From: Cyclostephanos tholiformis
Taxonomy: Eukaryota > Bacillariophyta > Thalassiosirophyceae > Thalassiosirales > Thalassiosiraceae
Reading direction: 5' to 3'
DNA length: 17,790 bases
Assembly (NCBI GenBank): GCA_036939975.1
Contig: JALLPB010000314.1
Location: forward strand, 1-17,790
The stretch's first letter is position 1; every line of letters starts with the position of its first letter. Position numbers and translations under genes: made by a program. The notes under the pieces are model-generated. The model did no database searches, was not told where the DNA came from, and was given only the letters and a program-made list of their open reading frames with translations. This document shows positions 1 to 8,208 of this stretch, piece after piece.

Positions 1-1
1 C

Positions 2-1785
2 AGTCGGTTCCTCATGCGACGGCTGATAGAGAGATTTTCGATCAAGTATCCGATCGTTAGGGCGGTCGATCGCGCGTTCGAGACGAACGGATTTCGGATA
101 TTTCTGCTTCTCCGCCTTAGCCCGGCGCTGCCCTTCAATGCCCTGGTGAGATGGGCCCTCCTAATAAATGGAAGTGGATAGTAAAATCGATCTTACCCTT
201 TCCTGTTTTTTTTTGCGCTCACAACACAGAACTACATCGGAGGGATAATGGCCATTCGCTTTAGACAATACTGGTGGTCCACTTGGTGAGTGAGCAAGAC
301 TAGCACTGCGCAAGTGTTTTGGAGAAGATGCGATGCTGATTCTCATTCTACTTACAACCTCTTTCCAAATTTCCATGATGAAATGATTCGGGTAGTGTCG
401 GAATCGCCCCGAGCACACTGTGGACTGTCATCGTGGGCGCATTGTTTGGCACCATGGCCGCTCACGGCGTTGACGGGAACAAGGCAATTGATAGTACTGC
501 CAAGGCCGTTGTCTTGGGGCTTGGAATTCTATTTGGCGTTCTGGGTTTTATGGGAACAGCAATTTACGCACGGAGAGAACTAACAAAAATCATCATGGAC
601 GAGCAGAATGAAAGAGCCATAGAAGAACGGGCCGATGCGGAATTGGCGCAAAACTTCATGAGCGGAGAATGCGAGGCGATAACAGAAGAGGATGGTGATA
701 GTTCTTCATTCGAAGATTTGGAGAACCCGCATCCTGGCAATACGTCGGACGATATCTCACAACCGAATTCGCAATCCAATTCGCCTACTAAAATATATGG
801 GAAAATCTATCGAAGACCTTGGACGCCAGACGCTGTGGCCTCGGAGCTCCCTATCTTGCCCAAAGTGCTAAATCAATATTTGTTGCCAAAAAGGGATCAT
901 GTTGATGTGGAAAGTAATGAGCCGATTTCATCCGGAAGTCAAGCGATTAGTAAAAAAGAACGCTCGGCATCGATGCCGGGAGAGCGCTGCCCGGATGACT
1001 TCTCATCCGTATTGGATGATTCTGGGTCAAGGTCTTCCTCCGCATATGTGTCCTCTCGTAGGCATACCGTGGTAAATCTCTCGCCTGAAAATATCAGAAT
1101 AGGTCGGGTTAAGACGTCAAGGAGTCCCGTCCCACGTTCGCGTTTGTTTCAACTAGACGACGGTAGTTTTCATGGACTAGCCAATATTGACGAATCGAAT
1201 GTATATTCAGGATACAAAATATCTACAAATTCTGATTCAAGCGAAATACTCAACCCTGCTTTTATTGAGATAGAGGAGGGAACTCGCCGACGATGCCACA
1301 CGGACCCAACCAACATTGCATCGGCTCCTTTCAGCACAGCGAAGAAAGATCAAAGACCAAGCGAATCCCTCTCTCATTATCCACGACATAAATCGATCCT
1401 TCCAAAGAAGGGTGGTCTGCGAACTCGACATCCCATAGACCGTTTAGGCGCGTTGCAATGTACACAACAGCAGTCCATGCATCCGAATGACAGCCCCGCC
1501 AAGCTGCAGGAACTTATCAACAGTAAGATACACAATCCTCCAGCAAGATCCACCTCCATGATATTTTCTCAACGGGAGGAGCAGCCAGTTGACGTTCGCC
1601 GGCGATCGAGCTCCTCCTCCTCATTATCGCCCTCGATGAATCATTTGGAGTTGAATAGAAACACGAGGGATGGTCCTGAACGGGAGGATCAATCGAGCCA
1701 CTGCCGCCGACGATCGAACTCGTTACCTTTAACGAACTATTGTGACGGTGAACCGAGTCGCGAATGGTTTTGGATTTGGGCATGA
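2..1785 (+). CDS. TVP38/TMEM64 (VTT-domain) membrane protein, 5'-partial, 3 exons
   Basis: Exons are 2-145, 230-285 and 396-1785; introns 146-229 and 286-395 are GT-AG and unspliced reading hits stops at once. The join gives 529 residues in the window; the N-terminus lies off the left edge. Residues about 10-90 carry the VTT (SNARE-associated) core: KYPIVRAVDRAFETNGF, then LLLRLSPALPFNAL across intron 1 into NYIGG, then a second half with VGIAPSTLWTVIVGALFG across intron 2. A last hydrophobic helix follows (about 105-122, ending YARREL). Family members are multi-pass proteins of ER, Golgi or plastid membranes, linked to lipid scrambling and vesicle traffic. The remaining about 400 residues are a polar, Ser-rich, probably disordered tail with many Arg-x-x-Ser sites, including RSASMP (256-261) and RSNSLP (506-511). 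An AATAAA lies at 1866-1871. Family call is firm; the organelle is not determined. Confidence 0.85.
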
Positions 1786-2244
1786 CGTCAAGGACTCTTA
1801 TTCCCCTTACATTTCGTAGTGGCTTATAGAAAACTGAGCAATATTGCAGCTTTTGAGGGTGCGAGAATAAAGTGCATATAGAGGAGTTTGCACGAGACAC
1901 ATCGCCAGCAAGAATTATGCAGATTTTCTTGTGGCGGAAACCAGCCTCGGTCGGCTTAATTAAAATTGGTGTAACATATTCATTCATTTCAACAAATCTG
2001 CTTTTCAGTGCAAGTTATTATGGCATATTGTATAGTCTGTGCACTACATGGACCGGCTCTCTCCAGCAATGTAAAGAAATCAGCTGTAATCAAGTCTCTT
2101 TTACCCCAAAACTGTGGGTTTTCGTCTCATCCTATTCACGCATCAGAACACAAAGAAAATATGACATGAATCGCCGCGCTGATCAGTACCTCTGTCCAAC
2201 AGTTAAGGAAGAGACAAATCTTCTAAGTCGGCCATGCGAGAAAT
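1786..2244. other. Intergenic region between convergent genes
   Basis: This holds the 3' ends of the VTT gene (+) and the ENTH-like gene (-). The only signals I see are an AATAAA at 1866-1871, a plausible polyadenylation signal for the left gene, and a TGACGTCA palindrome that overlaps the left gene's stop codon at 1783-1790. A + strand open frame runs from here into the gene at 2245 but looks like an antisense shadow. Confidence 0.5.
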
Positions 2245-4653
2245 CTAGTAGGAAGGCGGCGCCCCCGCTCCGATATTCGAATTGTTGTTTGAACCCTGCA
2301 TTCGCATCTGCTGCATCAAATTCATCATTTGATTCATTTGAGCTTGTTGCTGCTTTATCATCTCTTGCATTTGCTCCACTGATGGATTGTTGCCGAGTAA
2401 GGTGTCTACAGCCTGAGGAGGTGATAATGTCGTTGGCATGGGAGGTGGCGGTGGCGGCATCGGGGGCGGAGGTGGTGGCATCGACGGTGGAGGAGCAATG
2501 CTCGTGACGATACTTATACTGCTTCCACCCATTGGTCCACCCATACCAAACGGATCAGGGTATGATGAGATCGGCACCGACGACGGATGAGCAATGCTCG
2601 TGACGTTACTTATATTGCCTCCACCCATTGGTCCTCCCATGCCAAACGGATCAGAGGATGGCGAGACCGAGAACGAAGTCAAATCGCTTGTACCAAATGC
2701 TGAGTTGTTGTTGAACCTAGCGGACGAATTCAGAGATGTGTCCGAAATTGGAATAAGATCGTCGAATGCCCTCGCGTTTAGGTTGTTCGCAGAATGCATG
2801 ATCGGCTGTTTTTGTTGCGCTATAGCGGACACAGCAGGAACCACTCCAGCAAATAGACCATTGGCCAAGTGCATTTTGCGTGATTTTTCAGCCTCTGCCT
2901 CTTCGTCCCGTATCGTGCCGAGATGTCCACCAATTGCAAAAACGTCATTTATCGTGCCGCTGAATGTTGGAGAAGGAAGCTGATGCGAGGTAACCACACC
3001 CGAACGGTAACTTGCATTTTCGGCAACCCCAGTCGTTCCTGTTACCAAGCTTGGGCGTATATTGAACCTGTTGCTGTTCCCAGCGACGTCCCTTATATGA
3101 GTATTCGCATTATCCTCTAAGCTGATTGATTTTCCCACAATGTAGCTTGAGTTGGTAGGTACAAGCTGCGGGAGATACGATCCTCCGGATTTGACATCTT
3201 TGCCGTACCCACTTGATTGGCCACCGAACCCTAGAAGATCGGTACTTACGCCAGCACCCTGATTATCAGTCCCTGCATATGAAGCCGGAATCCAAGATGT
3301 GGCATTCCCCCCGAGCCCCAATAGGTCTGCCCCATCAGAATTGTCACCAAACGCTGTCCCGTCCCCTTGCAAGTTATCTTTGCCGTTACCCAACAAATCA
3401 CCTTCCAGTAAATCACCCACCTTCTCTTGATCCAATCGATGCATCTCCTCAAGATATTCCAACGCATCTTGCAAGGCTTTTTCTTTCCTCACAAATTCTG
3501 GATCGAATTCAACTCGATTACGCTCCAGTTCTTCCAGCTGTCGAGCGCGTGTCGACAGGTCGTCGGTGTAACCTTTCTTCAGAGATGATACCCTCTGATT
3601 ATGCTTCGTCTTGTGTTGCTCCAATTCGTACTTGGCGGATTCTATCATGTCCGCGAGGGAATGAGCGGCACCAACGACGACTTTGCCACCGGATCCAACG
3701 ACGTTGGATGTGTAGCCACCCCCAAAACTGTCGATTGCACTCGTACCAGCTAGGTTGGACCGTTTCTGATTCATTCGCTGCTGCTCTAGCAGTTGTTCTT
3801 GTTTCATGGCCCTTTCCTCCACGGCCATCTTCTGTTGGAGGACCGCGAGCCGTCCCTCGTCGGTGATGTACCCGACTTGCTTTGCATTGCCAATGGGCAC
3901 CAACGAATCGCTGGGCCGCTGTTGCATCCGCAATCGACTCAGATTATTCGGGTCCCTGATAATCCCGTAGAGCTTCGTCGCCGCATCCCGCACCGGATAT
4001 CCCCTATCCACCGAACCACCGCGCAGCTTAAACATGGTGGCAGCCGCGCGCGTGCCCAGCTGCGAGAGCTGATGACCGATCCCCTCGGAACCTAAGACGA
4101 TGTCATTGTCCTTCCCGGCAATACCCTCGCCGTTCAAAATGTGCTCCACCATCCGCTGCTCCACAATCGCCGTGTTCAGGTTCCGCAACGGTTCCACCGC
4201 CATTTCTATACGATATAGCAATTCTCCATTCATGACGCATGCCTCACTACCGTGCAGTAGAACATGCCGTATCAAGTTCAATGTCTTGGTCAGCGCAAGC
4301 GGCGAGTGTTGGGTGTATTTCGTCAGGGTCATATCCACCAACAGATCCCACATTTCATCCGCGACGGATTCGACGCGCCCTATTACTACTCCTCCCCCCC
4401 CCCCGACGTGGGAACTCCGATATCCGAACGTGTACGACGCCGCGCGATTCATGTCGAGCGTGCTCATGTACTGCACGCCATCGTCGTACAGGGTCAGCGA
4501 CAGCGCGCTTTGGATTTCGGTCGGTCCTCGATTCGTCGCGGAATACGTCAGTCTCTGGAGCTTGACCTGGGCCTGTTGGGGGGTTTGGGTAACGGGGAAG
4601 AGATCGAGTGCATTATTCAGCACGTTGTCCATATTGATGTTGCTGGAAAACAT
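2245..4653 (-). CDS. ENTH-like clathrin-adaptor protein with DLL and DPF motifs
   Basis: One uninterrupted frame of 802 residues. Residues about 25-242 look like an ENTH/VHS-type helical domain: a KLQRLTYSATNRGP entry, LTKTLNLIRHVLLHGSEACV at 121-140 (the hallmark 'KaL.li.yll.hGse' helix), and a closing helix RGYPVRDAATKLYGIIRD at 217-234. Next come charged coiled-coil stretches (about 270-298 and 335-412), then an unstructured region with DLL motifs at 414, 419, 443 and 472, two DPFGMGGPMGG repeats (D668, D700), a Pro-rich stretch and a Met/Gln-rich amphipathic C-terminus. DPF binds AP-2 alpha appendages in animals; DLL-type motifs bind clathrin or adaptor ears. A role in coated-vesicle formation at the plasma membrane, TGN or endosome is therefore inferred. 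Tepsin/MTV1-like or epsin-like assignment cannot be decided. Gly84-88 is encoded by a C11 run. An alternative start is Met8. Confidence 0.75.
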   Translation of the reverse strand: MFSSNINMDNVLNNALDLFPVTQTPQQAQVKLQRLTYSATNRGPTEIQSALSLTLYDDGVQYMSTLDMNRAASYTFGYRSSHVGGGGGVVIGRVESVADEMWDLLVDMTLTKYTQHSPLALTKTLNLIRHVLLHGSEACVMNGELLYRIEMAVEPLRNLNTAIVEQRMVEHILNGEGIAGKDNDIVLGSEGIGHQLSQLGTRAAATMFKLRGGSVDRGYPVRDAATKLYGIIRDPNNLSRLRMQQRPSDSLVPIGNAKQVGYITDEGRLAVLQQKMAVEERAMKQEQLLEQQRMNQKRSNLAGTSAIDSFGGGYTSNVVGSGGKVVVGAAHSLADMIESAKYELEQHKTKHNQRVSSLKKGYTDDLSTRARQLEELERNRVEFDPEFVRKEKALQDALEYLEEMHRLDQEKVGDLLEGDLLGNGKDNLQGDGTAFGDNSDGADLLGLGGNATSWIPASYAGTDNQGAGVSTDLLGFGGQSSGYGKDVKSGGSYLPQLVPTNSSYIVGKSISLEDNANTHIRDVAGNSNRFNIRPSLVTGTTGVAENASYRSGVVTSHQLPSPTFSGTINDVFAIGGHLGTIRDEEAEAEKSRKMHLANGLFAGVVPAVSAIAQQKQPIMHSANNLNARAFDDLIPISDTSLNSSARFNNNSAFGTSDLTSFSVSPSSDPFGMGGPMGGGNISNVTSIAHPSSVPISSYPDPFGMGGPMGGSSISIVTSIAPPPSMPPPPPPMPPPPPPMPTTLSPPQAVDTLLGNNPSVEQMQEMIKQQQAQMNQMMNLMQQMRMQGSNNNSNIGAGAPPSY
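2495..2653 (-). repeat. 96-bp tandem coding repeat (two DPF units)
   Basis: Two copies begin at 2495 and 2591 on the + strand, a spacing of 96 bp or 32 codons. Each encodes DPFGMGGPMGG followed by IS.VTSIA. The copies differ at few bases, so the duplication looks recent or conserved. It doubles the DPF adaptor-binding motif. Confidence 0.85.
4394..4404. repeat. C11 homopolymer inside the ENTH-like gene
   Basis: Eleven C in a row on the + strand encode the five glycines at residues 84-88. Length change here would break the frame of the gene, so it is a site of either slippage or assembly error. Confidence 0.9.
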
Positions 4654-5309
4654 TTACTCTTTATATATATATTTGTGATATTCATCGATCAGGGGTGCGT
4701 GTTGCGATACATATTATTTGGCTTTCATGACGATCCTTATTTTTTTTTTTTTCTTCTGATCATCACCTCCTGATATCTCTCTCTTTCCATACACGTTTCC
4801 TCCTTTTTTGTTCGTGAGTCAGATATATCCAATGTTGTGTCCGATATTGGACACAAGTAGTAAACTTGAGGCAAATCTTTGTGTACTCTATATCATAGTA
4901 CGCGTGATGTTTGGATTTGGCTCTCTCACATACGTTACAAAGTGGTGTAGATAAAAAAAAGTGTGCTTGCTAAAAGGTGAGGAGGCAACCATGGTGGCCA
5001 ACGACTCTTTTGGAATGACCGACGGTGGTGGCTGAATAATGGAGTCTTCGATAAATTTTTTATCGCCATTTAGAAGTTCGGGGGTATGAATATCCTTCTA
5101 AGATGGCCTGGGCTGGCACTCGACGATTGGGGGCCGTTGATAGTATTGTGGATGCGACGTCGTCCTTCCCTCGTGGGCCTGTAGAGAGTGAAAATGTAAA
5201 TGATTTTGTCGCATGCATCGATTCTAAACCCACAACTTTTCGCTTTTACGATATCCGCATATTACAGGGAAAAATATATTTAAATAGATATCTATATTAT
5301 ACTGACAAT
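4654..5309. other. Divergent intergenic region (656 bp)
   Basis: This separates the ENTH-like gene (-) from the small plastid protein (+). It holds a T-rich tract at about 4740-4753, a perfect inverted repeat at 4835-4856, and a TATA-like AT-rich stretch (about 5272-5300) just before the + gene. An in-frame upstream ATG at 5103 extends the + gene by 69 codons but would bury its signal peptide, so I treat it as non-coding. Confidence 0.5.
4835..4856. promoter_or_regulatory. Perfect 8-bp inverted repeat, possible dimeric factor site
   Basis: TTGTGTCC and GGACACAA are separated by GATATT. The repeat sits 182 bp upstream of the ENTH-like start and 454 bp upstream of the plastid-protein start. 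Such dyads are typical of dimeric transcription-factor sites. No factor can be named. Confidence 0.35.
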
Positions 5310-5732
5310 ATGGCCAAGTTCACCCTCCTCCTCATCGCCGCCGTCGTCGCCGTCTCGTCGGCGTTCGTACCCGCCGCGCAGACCGCAACCCGCGTAAACC
5401 AAGTCTCCTTTGCACCTAAGATTGAGGAGCGAACCGCCTCGTCCTCCCTCTTCATGGCCGAGGATATGACCTGGGAAGGGGAATACCCCCCGTCCAAGGT
5501 CCTCGGACCCATCATGTCTAAAATGCCCTCGGGTGTATTGGCGCTCTCCTCCATGTTCTTCTTGGGAGTTTGCATCTACTCCTGCGTTCAGTCTGGTCTT
5601 CTCCTCAGGGAGCCGGGCGCCATCGAGAATGGATCATGGGTCAAGTGGTATTACATTGTCGAGGGCTTCGGCGGTCCCCTTGCTTGGGGAACTCACGTTG
5701 CCAGTTGGATCCAGCGCAAGAACGGGATGTAA
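5310..5732 (+). CDS. Plastid-targeted single-pass membrane protein, unknown function
   Basis: 140 residues, no intron. Residues 1-18 form a signal peptide (MAKFTLLLIAAVVAVSSA) and Phe19-Val-Pro follows, matching the heterokont 'ASAFAP' plastid-import rule; a basic, Ser/Thr-containing transit stretch runs to about residue 48. The mature part is about 90 residues: an acidic, Trp-containing start (WEGEYPPSKVLGP), a hydrophobic helix at about 76-99, then a Trp/Gly-rich C-terminus (WVKWYYIVEGFGGPLAWG) ending in basic residues. The short mature form with one clear helix would suit a small thylakoid photosystem or antenna-associated subunit, but I recognise no named family. The ATG at 5310 is chosen over the in-frame ATG at 5103 because only it exposes the signal peptide. 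AATAAA at 5732-5737 overlaps the stop codon. Confidence 0.8.
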   Translation: MAKFTLLLIAAVVAVSSAFVPAAQTATRVNQVSFAPKIEERTASSSLFMAEDMTWEGEYPPSKVLGPIMSKMPSGVLALSSMFFLGVCIYSCVQSGLLLREPGAIENGSWVKWYYIVEGFGGPLAWGTHVASWIQRKNGM

Positions 5733-6021
5733 ATAAAAGATCCATTCTATGAGTTACGCCGAGAATCATGTGCACTCATTCGATGGGTCGAAACCTACGA
5801 TTGTCGAACATTTTGGTTCGTACCATCTTCTTTTCTCGTGAGAATTGTCTTCTGTCCAGCAGGGCTGTGAAGACTTACAGAATCTTCCTGCAGAAAAAGG
5901 AGGCAATCCCCTGAGATGATAAACTCCGGGGTCGGTGGCATCCCTAAAATAATCACTTGTTATTTTAAATCGAGTGTTGGTAAATAATCTACCTCATTCT
6001 GCATGCCCTCCATCCTTTAAC

Positions 6022-6976
6022 TTAATAGGATTTCAACTCCAATAATTGCAAGACAAATTTACCGAGACGAAAGTTCTGGTTCAACTTACCGTTGTATTCA
6101 AACTTTGAGTATGTGATTTGGAAACCAACGACGTTTTCGTCATCGAAAGATTTTCCAGATACGGTGCTAGCGAATATTGTCGGTATTTGGTTTGAAAATG
6201 GTATGCGTATGATCGTCCCCCTTGCGTCGAACTCGGTAGTCCAACATACGCCATTGAAATCCGTGGAATCCCTAACGATGAATTTGAACCTTTGGCCATC
6301 CCCCTTCCTCAACCTCAATTCCACTCCTTGACAGCCGCTCATATCCAGCGATAGTCCATTCTGGAACGGCGTACTTCGAATACCAACGAATCCGCCGTTG
6401 TTCGCATCTGTCACCGTCCCCGTCCACGTTCCCGTATCATTGTCCACTGTGGACGACGAGGCTCCGCCCATGACTACATCATCAAGTGGCGAGAAGCGGA
6501 AGAAGTTTCGGGGAGATGACGGCGTCCATATTACCTCGCCTACGTGAAAAAAAATTTACGGCGGCAGATGCAGCGACGTAGGCCATATTATTTCGTCAGA
6601 AGGGCGATATTATATATCAACGGTCCGAGTAGTTGGTCGTTCGTTTCCGTGGCATCCAAAGATAATAATATGCGCAACATCGTACCGCGAACTACGTACC
6701 CGGTCCGATCTTTCGCTTGATGCTCTTCCGCATAAGGGGCAAGGATGGAGGTCCAACGAACTTGGAGCTTTGACTCACGAATCGTATCACGTCCCACGGC
6801 TTCCGCGTCGTCGATGGCGCATCGTCGTCATCGCCACCCGAGGCATGTCTACCGTGCTTGCTTGATGGAGGACTAGCGCGAGTTGAGATTTGGGTGCTAA
6901 ATCCATGAGCGAGGGGTGTGGTTTGGATGCATAAAGCGGAGAATGCCCAAACGAGAGTGAAGAGGTCCATGGCCAA
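6022..6976 (-). CDS. Plastid-targeted CIA30-domain protein, 2 exons
   Basis: Exons are 6976-6700 and 6539-6022. The 160-bp intron has donor GTACGT and acceptor TTTTTTTTCACGTAG; the join completes a Gly codon and gives 264 residues. Residues 1-33 are a signal peptide (MAMDLFTLVWAFSALCIQTT) with a Phe just after HG, then a Ser/Arg-rich stretch, suggesting plastid import. Exon 2 begins the CIA30 domain: FRFSPLDDVVMGGASSS at 106-122, NNGGFVGIRS, a GDGQRFKF core and an IPF segment, ending about residue 262. CIA30 proteins include mitochondrial complex I assembly factor NDUFAF1 and the plastid HCF173 family needed for psbA translation. The presequence favours a plastid assembly or translation role, but the SDR half of HCF173 is absent here. 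The gene diverges from LSm5. Confidence 0.85.
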
Positions 6977-7301
6977 AATAATGATACTAAGGACTTATTT
7001 TTATTTGACAGGTTTGGAATGTAGGTAATAATAATATTATGGAGAAGCACGAATTGTCCTATGTGTAGATCGTATCGTAGTACGTAGGTATCATAATTGA
7101 TGGGGGGGGGGGGCCGGGGGGAGGGCGGGAAGCTCTGATCCAAAGATAGGTACCTAAGTAAAAATGATATGTTGTAATCACAACATCATGACACACCACA
7201 CACCTCATAACTCATAACGCACACGGCAAAATTACATACTCGTCGCTAAATAACCACGCGTTGCCCAATCATCGCAGCCCTAAGAATAGACAGGCGGCAA
7301 C
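6977..7301. promoter_or_regulatory. Divergent promoter region of CIA30 and LSm5 genes
   Basis: This 325-bp gap must carry both promoters. The hexamer TAGGTA occurs at 7022, 7085 and 7147, spaced 63 and 62 bp; the last lies in the palindrome TAGGTACCTA (7147-7156). A G-rich block lies at 7102-7129. No clear TATA box or known diatom element is identified. Confidence 0.45.
7102..7129 (+). repeat. G12 tract and G-rich block
   Basis: Twelve G, then CC, then further G-runs (G6, G3, G3). The pattern has four G-runs of three or more with short loops, so it could form a G-quadruplex on the + strand. It lies about 130 bp upstream of the CIA30 start and 170 bp upstream of LSm5. Confidence 0.6.
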
Positions 7302-7589
7302 ATGTCCAATCGCATCCTCCCCCTGGAGCTTATAGACAAGGCCATCGGCTCTCCCATCTGGATACTCATGCGTGGACGGACCGAACTCACGGGCATCCTC
7401 CGCGGCTTCGACGATTACGTCAACCTCGTCCTCGACGACGCGGTGGAATACTCCCCGGACCCACGCGACAAGAGCGTCGTGGTGAGGAGGGAATTGAGGG
7501 CGGAAATATTATTAAACGGCAATCAAGTCGCGGTGATGGTTCCGGGGGGGACGGGTCCCGAGGATAGCATGGCCGCGAGGTCGACGTAG
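7302..7589 (+). CDS. LSM5: U6 snRNA-associated Sm-like protein LSm5
   Basis: 95 residues, no intron. Residues about 5-50 are the Sm1 motif ([20 protein letters not shown], then [21 protein letters not shown]), with the Asp/Asn RNA-contact positions of Sm folds. Residues about 66-82 are Sm2 as [19 protein letters not shown] in place of the usual IRG is characteristic of LSm5. The protein forms part of the LSm2-8 ring on U6 snRNA in the nucleus and of LSm1-7 in mRNA decay. Length and ends match the family, so the start at 7302 (ATG, after CGGCAAC) is secure. Confidence 0.95.
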   Translation: MSNRILPLELIDKAIGSPIWILMRGRTELTGILRGFDDYVNLVLDDAVEYSPDPRDKSVVVRRELRAEILLNGNQVAVMVPGGTGPEDSMAARST

Positions 7590-8208
7590 GCTTTTTTTTT
7601 TTTTTTCGGTGGTTTTTTTTTTTTTTTGAATTTAATTATCGAATTCGAAAGGAAGCCGAGGAATTACCGAACCAAAAAACAACAACAGCACATCGTTCGT
7701 CTACACCAGAGGGTATATATTATTGAGATCATGCGTCACCTCGAAATGATACACAAAATAGTAGTAACTTCACGTTTCAAAGTAACTTCTGTCTCAGGAC
7801 GCACCGTCGTTCAAATTTAAGCAAACCGAAGTGTGACACTAATTGAGTGGTCGAGATAATCATCCTCGGGATATCCCAGAATAGTCACATCGATAATTGT
7901 CACGATGAATACAACTTTAATCTATTATTACCTCTAACGCCCCCTGATCAGTGGCACACAAAAACAATATACGACGCATATATATTATGACGAAAGGTGC
8001 AGGTTGTGCAACATAGTGGAATGCGAGAATCAGGTTAGAGATAAATGAGAAGTTAGTTACTGTTGTGCCTCGGGGGAAATATTGATAACCAACCCCACAA
8101 CAAGTACTATGATACCCACACATAGAGTGGTGCCACCATTGATCTAGTTACCCTACAAAAACACCACGCAGTACTCTATTCGTCTCCGTTGGACGCGAGA
8201 CGAGATGC
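7590..8208. other. Intergenic region between convergent genes
   Basis: This is the 3' flank of LSm5 (+) and of the sulfotransferase (-). Apart from the two T-tracts it is AT-rich and I see no coding frame with family character, no RNA gene and no clear repeat. Short open frames (for example 7626-7820 and 7917-8123) lack any recognisable composition or motif. Confidence 0.5.
7592..7627 (+). repeat. Two T15 tracts separated by CGGTGG
   Basis: Runs of fifteen T occupy 7592-7606 and 7613-7627, starting three bases after the LSm5 stop codon. They would fall in the 3' UTR. The equal length suggests a small duplication or slippage. Confidence 0.85.

Noticed and set aside
1783..1790. TGACGTCA, a CRE-like palindrome
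   Set aside because: It includes the stop codon of the VTT gene and is not in a promoter position for either neighbouring gene, so chance is the simplest explanation.
1872..2507. 211-codon open frame on the + strand
   Set aside because: It runs antisense into the ENTH-like gene's 3' end, and its Val/Ala-rich part is the complement of the Pro-rich coding region.
5103..5309. 69-codon in-frame N-terminal extension of the plastid protein
   Set aside because: It would bury the signal peptide starting at 5310, and its composition is not that of a targeting sequence. An AT-rich TATA-like stretch lies inside it.
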